Of a stretch of 64,000 nt of DNA, positions 47,740 to 58,274 are shown piece after piece. Source of the stretch: Nymphaea colorata (Eukaryota > Streptophyta > Magnoliopsida > Nymphaeales > Nymphaeaceae); assembly GCF_008831285.2 (NCBI RefSeq), contig NC_045141.1, positions 11,704,106 through 11,768,105 of the forward strand, read 5' to 3'. The stretch's first letter is position 1. Each line of letters begins with the position of its first letter. The notes below the pieces were generated by a model, which had not been told where the DNA came from, searched no databases, and worked only from the letters and a program-made list of their open reading frames with translations. The position numbers and the translations under genes are program-made.

Positions 47740-50200
47740 CCTGTTTGGGTTTTATTCGAGAGCAAAGATGACGGAGCATCCCACCAAGCGTTTGTTTATA
47801 TGAAAAAGCAGGGATGGAAGATAGATGCTTGGTCCTGCAAGGCCTTTCTTATGGCCTTGAGAGCGTCTGGCGAGATGGAGACGGCTTTGGAGTTTTTGCA
47901 GACGGTGCTGGAATTGGGGCTTGAGGCGACGCCCCATTATATGGCCATCATTGTTGATGGGCTCTGCTCGAAAGGCGAGATAAAGAAAGCTATTGAGTTT
48001 TCTGATGGCATGAGTGCTAGAGGGTTCAAGGCCAATATCTTCTCTTCTAAGTCGTTAATGGAGGCTCATTGCAAGAATGGAGATATTGAGAGGGCCCTCG
48101 AGGTCCTGGGTTCAGTGGTAGACAACGCTGGCGTCCAAAGGAATGTCGCAACTTATACCATTCTGATCAATGCATTGTGCAATTCAGGCAAGATAGATAA
48201 AGCTGAGGAGTTGTTTGACGACATGAAGAAGAGGGGGATGGTTGGGGATGTCTATGTCTATACTTCAATGGTCCATGGAAATTGTAAGGGTGGCAACATA
48301 AAGAGGGCATTTGCTCTGCTTGATGAAAGCATAGATGCATTGACACCAAATGCTCATACCTATGGGGCACTGATCAATGGTTTGTGTAAGTTGGGACAGA
48401 TGAAGGCTGCATCAACAGTTCTGACTTCTCAGTGAGATGCAAAGAAAGGGAATTGATTCCAATCAGATTATACTCCACACGATGATTGCTGGGTATTGCA
48501 AGGCAGGAGATATTGATGAGGCCTTCAACTTGATGGCTAACATGGAAAAGAAAGAAATCAAACTGGATGTTTATACATATAGTACAATTATGAGTGGGTT
48601 AGGAAAGTTGGACAGGTTTGAAGAGGCCAAGAGGCTGTTCTATGCTATGGTTGACAAAGGGATTTCTCCAAATGCTGTGAGCTATACTACTTTGGTGGGC
48701 ATTCACTGCAAAGAAGGGAATCTAGATGAGGCCATGAGAGACTTTCGTGAGATGGGCAGGAAAAGTATCAGGCCTACTGTTTGCACTTACAATACTTTGA
48801 TTGATGGGGGTCCCCCATAAGCTTTGGGAGGAAATGGAATCAAAAGAACTGAAAAGTGATGTTTATACATACACAACGTTGATACATGCGAACTGTACGC
48901 AAGATAAAATGGATGAAGCACTCAAATTATTTACTGAAATGCGTTCAAGAGATCTTCCAAACGTCGTTACTTTCACTACCTTGATATCTGGGTTGTCAAG
49001 AAATGGAAAGACAGATGATGCTTTGAGAATATATGACGAGATGGTGGTGGCAGGAGTCACTCCTGATGCCAAATTGATAGAACCTCGCTGGCGAGGCGCT
49101 ATCGCTACCCAAGATCATGCTCAGCAGGGCGAATTGATTTCAACTTTGGGATCTGCCACCGCTTCTCCTTCTATCGCAGGAACAGGGGAGACGGATGTTC
49201 GTTGGTCGGTAGATGATCGTGTTGCTACTTTGGAAGTATAACACCAGATCTACTGGCGTGCTCCTGCGCTGCAGCCTTCTCATGAGATGAAGCCGGCCTC
49301 TAACCTCCCTTTGTGGTTAAGGAAAGTTGCATCGTGGATCAAAGGTCGTGACTTGGAGAACATGGAGAGGTCACCGGCACCAACGTCCGTCATCTTGAAA
49401 TCGTCATCCAATCGGCCATGGAAGGGGTGACTTTAGGAGAAGAAGAGAGATCAGAAATAGAGGAGGCCGCTAGCTGTAGGGTAGAACTCCGGCCACGCCG
49501 ATTGAGGTCGGACTAGAATCCGGCCACCACCATTGACAAAGCTCGGGAGGAAAAGGGGAAGAGAGAAAGCGACACTCAAATGGAATCAAATCTTCATTCA
49601 AGCGTAAGAGAAAAACCTTAATTACATGACTTATATACATAAGAGTGTCTTGGTTCTAACCTGAGACGAGATAAAAACAAACCGAACCAAAGAACGTCTC
49701 AAACCGAGACAGTACATAAGAGTAAATAAACATAAGTAAAAAGGGTGCCTAGAATGGATCTGGTTGCGCCAGTTTTCTCTATGGATTTGGACCCTGTCTC
49801 ACCTTTTTCGACCTTAGCTGCTCCACTCGCTTCTCCCACTGCAGCCATATAAGTACTGCCCAAGGGTTCTATAAGTGTCGAATCCTGAACCATGCCAAGG
49901 TGTCGTGTGGTCCATTTCGCTTGTGTACACTTGGCCCTACGCACATGGATGCTAGTGGCCGACCCTGTAGGTCGCTTCTTGGGCTTGTGCCCATCCTCGG
50001 CCACGCGCAATGCTGCGGCCTGCTGCTCTCGACGCTCCCCGCCCAGGATAACCTCACAAGGCAACGAGGACATAAGCCTGTCGGGTGATAATTGGTGTGC
50101 CCAACTGCTACTCACGCCGCTGGTCGACTTCGCTCTAGCGCTCTCGGCCAGGCCTTCGGCCGTCCTCAATGATGCCAAAATTAGGCACGTATCAGATTAA
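47740..50200 (+). pseudogene. P-type pentatricopeptide repeat (PPR) gene, broken by frameshifts, a deletion and an insertion
   Basis: Intact PPR proteins of this class bind organellar RNA. Successive 35-residue repeats are clear: HYMAIIVDGLCSKGEIKKAI, TYTILINALCNSGKIDKAEELF, TYGALINGLCKLGQMKAAS, then LHTMIAGYCKAGDIDEAFNLM, TYSTIMSGLGKLDRFEEAKRLF, SYTTLVGIHCKEGNLDEAM, and later YTTLIHANCTQDKMDEALKLF. The frame breaks at about 48,425 (one-base shift before SEMQRKGID) and again near 48,812, where IDG jumps directly to HKLWEEM, losing roughly half a repeat as well as the frame. The 5' end is truncated near the copia remnant, leaving no organelle-targeting sequence. At 49,074 the last repeat is cut by a 1.1-kb insertion; after it (50,180-50,200) the original frame would read IRHVSD and stop. 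Definitely non-functional as it stands. Confidence 0.88.
49074..50169. mobile_element. 1.1-kb insertion in the PPR pseudogene with 10-bp target duplication
   Basis: The insertion is bracketed by the direct repeat TGATGCCAAA at 49064-49073 and 50170-50179. It is GC-richer than its surroundings and has no recognisable transposase. Its right end, read on the minus strand, starts TTGAGGACGG, the left end starts TTGATAGAAC, so only about four terminal bases match. A target duplication of 9-11 bp is typical of Mutator-like elements, including those with poor inverted repeats that carry host gene pieces. A minus-strand frame (50178-49699, 159 codons) and a TATATAAG promoter-like word near 49,630 could be part of captured sequence or of a degenerate LTR. 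Class not settled. Confidence 0.6.
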
Positions 50201-52011
50201 TTGTATTCTAACGTCACATTCGAAGATCTGCATGTGCTTGGAGAAAAGGAATGCCTAAGCTTTTGTTTTAATCTTTGTATTGTGGTAAATCATTTTTTTT
50301 GACCAGGGCTGAGGTCTATAAGCCAAACAAGAAATATATACAGAAAACGAAATGGAAAGGTTAATAGGGAAATGGTTGAGCTCTATCACTCGCAATATAT
50401 TTTTATAAAAGGTACAGGTATTTGGTTTCCAGTTGAATCCTATTCATGAACCTAAGTATCCGTAACATGATCAGCTACGGTGTTCCGTCACTATTAGTTG
50501 TCTTCTTGAACTCTGGCTTACATGAGCTGTCTAAAGCAAATGAAAAATTTTGGAAAATAAAATTTTGCCATCTAAAATTTTAAGAAGCTCTAATTTAGCT
50601 GCTGGAAAATTTTTATAAAATGCAGTTAGCCCACGTGAAAATTTTTCAAAAAATTTTATTTTCATCTTGCCCCCAAATAAAAAAATCCTGCCACTGCCCC
50701 AAATTTCTGGCTAGCATTCTACCGGAGCCCTCGTCCGCCGAACGCCTCATTGCCTGGGCTTTCATCCGCTAGAGCTATTGGCTGCATAACAAAGCCAATA
50801 TTCCAATATTTTTAGCTGAAATTGAAGCTAAAGCATTGTTACAAAAAACATGTCTTATTAGAAAAAGTCGCATATAATAAGGCAAAACACAATCAGCCAT
50901 ATAATACTTGTTTTATTCCCATCTTTTTTAAAAAACATCAAAAAATAAAAAACGCTTATAAAACACATTATACCCATTTTTTGCTTTTTTTTTCATATTT
51001 TGTATGATTTTTTATTTTTTTTATAATTTTTAGGATTTATTAAATGTTTTAAATTTTTTAAAAGTTTCCAGAGATTTTTCCATTTTATTCTTGAGATATA
51101 CAATTTTGTCGTATTATACCAATTTTTTTCCTCACCGTATAGTACGTGTACATGTTTTTTGTGACAATGAGCTAAAGGTTTGGATGGAAGTATGAGGAAC
51201 ATGCCATCCAAGTTTAGGCTTGGGGTTTGCTTGGAAAACCCTGCACAAAAATGCCCCTTCGGTGCAGCAGACTTGAGGCAGTTCATCGAACCTCCTTATA
51301 AGAAAACCTCCTCATGGGATCTCCTCCGGCCATATAGGCATACTTAGAACCGCAATCATAGATAAGATGTGTAGAAATTTTATGGCTGTTTTTTCATTTA
51401 AATAAAGATGCCCTTTAAAAATCTTAAATTATATAACTAATGCCCTTCTGGCTAATGTTCTGACTCCGCTCATGTGTACAAGTTTTCAAAATTTTCGTTG
51501 TAATTAAGTTACAAATGTAAAGTGCAGCTAACAAAGTGCACTAATGATAAAGTAGATTTATGTTGTGTACCGTATATCGTAAATATGTAGCATAGAAGAA
51601 TTATATTGTCTAAACTCTCATGGATTATTTTTGTGTGAAACAAGTGTATATTTATCGAACAGATCATCTCAAATAGGTGCGTAATTTTAAATTTTGTGAA
51701 GGAAAAGAAAAGAAAAAGTCAATGGTTGAAGCCGGGCCAAATGGGAGCAAATTATTCTGTAAAGTGGTGAACTTTTTCAAGCCATGGAAGTCTCTGGGAA
51801 ATCTTATGGACATAATAGAATAATAATAGCAAGCTGTTCAGGTGAATTCCACCAACTCCAGCAAAACTCAGTATCAGATTCCCTCAAACTGTTTGCTTGT
51901 GGGAACATTAGTGATGCTTTATAGTGTTTTTAGCAATGTTTTATAGTAGTTCAGTGACGGTTTTAAGTTTTTTAGTCAATGGAAACATTCAAAGGCCGGC
52001 TGATTTTAATT

Positions 52012-52013
<2 letters not shown>
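50201..52013. other. Intergenic DNA, no gene seen
   Basis: AT-rich, with T/A-run-rich sequence at 50,880-51,120. No exon, RNA gene or intact element is supported. Confidence 0.4.

Positions 52014-52093
<80 letters not shown>
52014..52093. repeat. (TA)n microsatellite
   Basis: About 40 uninterrupted TA units, the longest in the window, followed by a C-rich tract (52,101-52,117). Confidence 0.95.
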
Positions 52094-52094
<1 letters not shown>

Positions 52095-52639
52095 GCACAA
52101 CCCCCCCCTCCCCCCAAATTAACTGAGTTTCGATTCAACTTTTTGTTTTGAAGTGAAAAAAAGCCTATGTTGGTGGTGCACATGACAAAAGTTCTTCATA
52201 TTATCTTTGATTTTGAGGCTGTTTGTTATCCAACAAGGAAATATAGTAACATTACTATAATAGTCTTAGTAGATGGAATGTTGGCCATCTTAGTGAAGTG
52301 CCACCTTTTTCGGTCATCTTGGCCAAAGTATTTCAGGAATAGGGGAAGAAAGTTTATGTTCAGGACCTTAACACTAGAGCGCATGACCTAAATGCCTTCA
52401 GATATGAAAAAGATCACCCTGCCTCCAAGAGTTTTGTCTCTCTCTCTCTCTCAACAAGGGCAAAAAATAGAAAATCTGGAGATGGAGGAATAAGCAGTGA
52501 TAATGGAAGTTGTCACAAGCCAAGGAGATGAGCCTACATCGTTGAAGTGAATGAGAAACTGAACCTTGTTAATGATAAGGTCGAAAGACAATTGTTTTTA
52601 AAGAGATTCAAGAAAAATATCCCAGCAAGATAAATCAAA

Positions 52640-55600
52640 ATTAAATGAAAACAAATGACAGCATAGTGGAGTCACTTGAAGAACATAGTTGCAAACATAA
52701 CCCAGGGATAGAACTGTGGGAGCAATTTATGAAGTTTAAGATGTACCCCATATACACAGTCTATAGGCATATTGTGTATATGCATAGTAGGCTATGTGAG
52801 ATTGTGGATGGATATGGGATTCCAGTTGGAACCGCTGAGGCTGGTAGAGCGGTACTTTGCTCCCTCTCAAATGACTAGTAAAAATGTTTGGAAAAAATAG
52901 CAGTGCATTAACATTTAAGAAGGTGGTAATTGAGATTGAACTTGATGAGAGGAATAAAACAAGAGTTCTGGCGAACCCATCCTTGAGAAGACATTTCTGT
53001 TCTTAGGAATGGAAAGGTGCGACACCTACATTCAAAGAATAGTGGGATGCGAGTGTAACCGAGATAGGTTCTAGGGATGCCACATTCTTGGAAAATGATT
53101 TTTCTAAGAAATGAGATATAGCTAGATATGCTCAACTATACGAGTTGGATGGCCCAGAACATGCAAAGATCAATAATCAAGAGAGTGATACAAGATTTGT
53201 GGTCTCAATCGGTTCATGATGGTGGGAGTGAACCGCATGAGGGTCAGAATCTAAATGTGGTGCGTCGTCAGAGTGCAAGGATAAGAATCCCACAACTCAT
53301 ATACAACTCAGATTTGAGATAGAAGGTGATGTCATGATGGCAGTACCTAATAACATTGATGTCCTAAAATCCATGCATGAGACGTGTGGCAAATAGATAC
53401 ATGTAGAAAGAAGACGTTGACTATGATGAGACATTCACTTCAGTGTCAAAATGACCTATGTTTGCCTCATACTAGCTATTGTTTCATATATGGACTTGGA
53501 ATTATATCAAATGTATGTAAAGATAGTGTTCCTAAATGAAAACTAGACAAAGAAATCTACATGGAACAATTTGAAGGGTTTGTTGCTAAAGGTTCCGAGC
53601 GCAAAGTCTGCAAGCTCAAGAGATCTATTTATGGACTAAAACAGTCATTCAAACAGTGGTATATAAAATTTCGTGAGACAATAACGTTTAATAATTTTGA
53701 AATGATTGATGAAGACTATTATGTGTATATGAAATGACAAAAGGAGAAATTTGTCATTCTCTTCCTATATGTTGATGACATTTTATTGGTTGGTAATGAT
53801 ATGGAGTTAATCAAGTCAATCAAGAATTGGTTGTTAGATCATTTTGAATGAAAGACATGGGCGAAAAAACATTTATATTGGGAATAAAGATTAAAAGAGA
53901 TTGCTCAAAAAGATTTTTTACACTCTCACAAGAGTCTTACATTAAGAAGATCTTGAAGCGATTCAATATGCAAAGCTGCAAGCTAGTAGATACTCCCATG
54001 AGTAAAGGCGATAGTCACTTTGCTAGAATGTGTCCATAAACACCAGAAGAAAGAAAGAAAATATCAAATGTACCCTATTCGAGTGTGGTTGGTAGTCTAA
54101 TGTACTTGACGTTGTGTACAAGACCTGATATATCATATGCATATATCAGTCAAATCCTGGACATGTTCATTGGAAAGCTATTAAAAAGGATCATGTGATA
54201 CTTAAAGGGCATTGAAAGCTTGTCGCTATGCTGTCATGGTGGTGAGCAACGACTTAGGGGTTACATAGATGTAGAATCAGGAGGAGACCCTGATGAACAT
54301 AAGTCTATGTATGGATATGCATTTATGCTCAATTGTGTGGTGATATCTTGGTGTAGCAAGAAACCAACGTGTATAACTCTATCTACCATGGAAGCTGAGT
54401 TTGTAGCTGGGTTCATGGCAGTACAAGAGGGTATTTGGTTGAGGAGATTTTTCAAACACCTTAGTATTGTCTTTGAAAGCAAAAACTCTAATTGATGTTT
54501 ACTGTGATTTTCAAGCTGCTATTGTTTTTGTCAAAAATCCCAAGTTCCATAGTCAAAACGAAACATATCGATACAAGATGTAAGTACTTGCGAGATGTAG
54601 TACAGAAGATAAAAGTATCAGTTAACTACACTTCTACTCATGAAATGGTAGCAAATCCTCTTACTAAGTCAATTATTGTTGATGTATTTTAGAAACATCT
54701 AAAATCTATGGGACTCAATAAAATATAATTTTCTTTGAATGAAGAAAACCTCTTGACTAAATTCATGTATGTCACACATCTATATGTAAGTATTGCAATC
54801 AGATCTAGATCGTTTGCTCATACAAATAGATTGCCTCAGGCATTGAGTGTCAAGCGAACTGAGATGAGATGGATAAAACACACATTTTTTTAAAGAGGAA
54901 CAAGTTTTGTAGATCATAAATATCATGTATGAAATGATGACATTATGTACAATTTTTTTTTTATTGCTTGATTGGATCAAGATGAGGTCATATATTATAG
55001 AACTTAAAGATCGACATGATATAAAAAAAACATGTAGTCCTAGTAATCAGATTTGAGGGCTCAAATCATCTTAGTGGGATTAAGATGAACATCTTTAGAG
55101 AACTCCAGTCAATTTTGTGGATAGAGTTGGACTCTTGGTGACCTATACAACAATGAAAGTTTCTTTCAGTGCTTTCATACACTCATTGAACATGAGTTGA
55201 TCTGTCATAACACATGAGACATAATACTGCGTATGTTGGACTGATAAATAAGTCGACCAAAATAAGAGATGAAGAATTATTTATGCTTCTTCATTATGTC
55301 AGCCCCAACAAGTACATGATGTAAAAATCATGTGTCTACTTCGGTTGCCCTTATGGACCCTTGACTATGCTCATAGATGATGAATTAGAGTTGTTACTTA
55401 GCCTAAGGCCATGAGAGATTCGGCCTAACGGGACATATCTAAGAAAGCAGCTAATTCTTGTTGAATATATGTAGGAGATGAAGATCAATTTGTCACTATA
55501 CTAGTGCTCATATTTATTGTTGGCAAAGTTGAATCGCCAAAAAGAGAGGCTTCATTCAATTGTAAATATAAAGCACAGAGGCCTCAGTCTAACACATTTA

Positions 55601-55873
55601 GCATCATCAAGTGCTGAGGTATTGAATGTGTTGAGACTTGTGTGGATAAATTTTTTTATCTAGGGCACAACGAGTTATTCTTGATACATAATGCACAACA
55701 ATTTTTTTTACATAGGAGATGTCACAATTTTACTCCAACCGGTGCACAGTTGGACAATTTTACTATACTCGTCGGTCGCACAATCCTTTCGCTAGTATGT
55801 TGAATAACAATGTATACCTAAACCACTAGAGAAATCTTCCTGTCACCTTACCTGTCACGTGCGAGTGGGAGAA
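52640..55873 (+). mobile_element. Decayed Ty1-copia element, + strand
   Basis: Domain remnants appear in copia order. A possible gag-like helical stretch is at 52,645-52,878. RRQSARIRIPQ at about 53,262-53,300 represents the hinge before reverse transcriptase. DYDETFTSV, LKRSIYGLKQ and YVDDILLVGND mark reverse transcriptase (53,420-53,810), followed by KDMGEKTFILGIKIKRD. RNase H follows at 54,220-54,660, with YAFMLNCVVISWCSKKP, STMEAEF and THEMVANPLTK. Integrase is missing or unrecognisable. Stops and frameshifts occur throughout. A polypurine tract, GTGGGAGAA (55,865-55,873), leads directly into TGTTGG at 55,874, the expected start of a 3' LTR. Confidence 0.8.
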
Positions 55874-56300
55874 TGTTGGACTTTGGGTCTGGGTCCACCT
55901 GTGATAAGTAGGATCCAAATCATGAGCCAAGTGCGGTAATGCACCTCCCCCGCAAGATTGTTAGTTATTGTTTTCTCCATGATTGAAAACATAATTATTG
56001 ATGAGGAAATCAAAAGAGTGCATGGTGAGGATGGCAATCGACACTCCATGCTAAGAGCAAAATTGAGAAGGCTGGTCAATTGCTTGGTTGCTTATGGCAA
56101 GGATTGTGGATTTTGGCATTCATCGGACTATGAGTGTGTCATTCCTATCGAGGCTTCGAAGTTGGTCTTCATCCACCACGTTCCTGAGGTAACCAAACTA
56201 ATCTATGGTTTAGTAGAGCCAGTATCTTATGGTAATACCTTCCTTGAAAGGCAACCATTTCTAAAGAGGTTCAAAGAAAAAATCCCAGCACTGTAAATCA
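55874..56300 (+). repeat. Probable start of a 3' LTR, followed by an unrecognised ORF
   Basis: TGTTGGACTTTGGGTCTGGG follows the polypurine tract as an LTR start should. I could not find a matching 5' LTR upstream of 52,640, so the LTR end is undefined. An open frame at 55,958-56,296 (112 codons, ending FLKRFKEKIPAL) overlaps it and is not recognised. Its last 70 bp resemble 52,583-52,648. Confidence 0.45.
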
Positions 56301-57134
56301 AAATTAAATGATAAAGGAAAAGAAAATGTTTCCATAAAATCAGACTTAGTTTCACATGATTATCATCAAATAGATGCCAAAATCATCGAAACATCACCTA
56401 TTTAAGCTCTTCCTTTTACATTGTATAATCAAGGCTCATGATGGCCTTCCTTGGTGAAAAAGCATGCATTTTAATGAAAATAAACTTTTCATTGTCTTTT
56501 CTTTTTAAGTATGCCTTTTTTTTAAAAGTGTCACACCTTGAAACATGACTTCCCCTACATACATTACAATGCAGTCTTTAAAACTAATGGATCTGATGTG
56601 GATCTGACGTGAAATGTTCTGTTGATATGGTAAAATTCATGGTTCGTCAAACTAAAGATCTTAGGTCGGACATAAGATGCATACTTAAAATCTTTATTTT
56701 ACTCTTTACATTGAGAAAATGACAGATTTAAGATTGGAGAGGGGAGCGGGGGGGGGGGTGGTTGGATTCTAAATCCAAAGTACTCAAATACTGAGGATCT
56801 CAATCTAAGCTTATCAAGCACACTTTTAAGATGGAACCCCTCCCATCTGACCTAAATATGAGGTTTTGATCATAAACTGAGGGTCTCAAATCATCTATGT
56901 TTCACATAATGGTAAAAACCAATGTTTGTTTACATTATGGGTCCCATGTAAAAGGGATTTATATCAGCTTTAGCTTTACATATTGAAATATGAGGCTATG
57001 AAACACACCTTGATGTGCATGTGTATGATGAAAGTTAAAAGACTTAAATTCATCCACCGGTCTTCTTTGACTTTCCAAGCATGTTCACTTCTGATGACAA
57101 TTGAGCCAACCTAACAGGAGCGGAGCATTCTGGT
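56301..57134. other. Intergenic DNA, no gene seen
   Basis: A G10-type homopolymer run lies near 56,749-56,758. No exon or element end is supported. Confidence 0.35.
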
Positions 57135-57347
57135 CCAATAAGGTGCCTACAAAAGTTTGATGTTGTGCATGCTTCCAAGGTCTTTAAAAACAAAATTGAA
57201 AAATTTGGAGCAAAAATCAAATATTTCCATTATGGAGGAGAAGAATATGCAGCTCTCAATGATCTTTTTCCAGAGCATGGTATAGAGCGACTTATTTCTT
57301 GCTCATATACAAATCAATCCAGTCAAGGTCATACAAATGCTAAATGA
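57135..57347 (+). mobile_element. Ty1-copia integrase fragment
   Basis: A short frame reads VFKNKIEKFGAKIKYF, then GGEEY, then FPEHGIERLISCSYTNQ, corresponding to the copia integrase segment VE-x-x-x-I-x-x-LRSDGGGEY...F-x-x-x-HGI-x-x-x-x-S-x-PYTPQQNG. The catalytic Asp position is replaced (HYGGEE in place of RSDNGGE), consistent with decay. Confidence 0.65.
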
Positions 57348-57938
57348 AGGCATGTTCAAAAAATTGGCTTACTATATAGTTCACACCAATCCATTCAAGG
57401 TTGACTCTTTATGCTTACACATAATTGGCTTATTAGGTAGATGGTTTCCATTCATTAAAGAAGATAATTAGTTTCTCTTTAATCTTTGTTAGCTTATGTT
57501 TGTCTTTAGTTTTTTTTTAATGTTCCTTTTTCACCTTATCAATTATATTTCTGTTCATCTTGTTTAAATTTTATACTGCTTGTTTCCCTATTGTGGTGTT
57601 TGTTAGACATCACGTTGTTGTCTTATAAATTAATTGTGGTGTTTGTTTTTCCTTTGCCCAAAAAGTTTGCAAGCTCAACTATGAGTGTGCCAAGCCATAG
57701 GTAATTGGTCATGAGCTGATTGTGCTTCTCTTTTTTGTGCAGGTGCTTTCATCTAAGGACATGAACATTGTAGGATACAAAATCAAAAGCTTTGATATTG
57801 TGAATGATCAAGAGATGCCTAGAATTGATTCTCTCTCTCTCTCTCTCTCTCGTCTACACATTATCTGCAATGTCAATGTAACTTGTTTCTTCAATGCAAC
57901 AGAGAAAGAAATAAAGCCAGCCAAAGAGGCCATCGATC

Positions 57939-58262
57939 TAAAAGAGAATGAAAGAAAGAATGACAACTCAAGCAAGTGAATCAATCTCTTGCTCTTAACT
58001 TATGCAAGAGTATTCCTTAGATTATATGGTGTTATTGGTAATCCATTATAAAGCTGGAGTCAAATGGTAACAACTTTACATGGCTGGTACAAATTTGGTA
58101 ACTTGACACAACGTTACAAGGCTGATACATATATGGTAATATTACAAGCAAGGGGTTAGGAATGAAACTTGAATTTTGAAAATCTTTCCCTAGTTGAGAT
58201 GATCCTTTACATGGTAGTCCTTGATTGCCAATCTTCATCTGTTAACATCTCTTTCCTTAACA
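57939..58262 (-). repeat. 3' LTR of the copia element
   Basis: Matches 62596-62917 along its full length with scattered substitutions and small indels. The polypurine tract TTGAGGGAGCA (58,263-58,273, minus strand) abuts its TGTTAAGG start. Confidence 0.88.
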
Positions 58263-58274
58263 TGCTCCCTCAAG

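Noticed and set aside
49892-50200. 102-codon + strand ORF ending AKIRHVSD
   Set aside because: Only the last residues belong to the original PPR frame; the rest is inside the inserted element and antisense to another frame of similar length, so neither is strong evidence for a gene.
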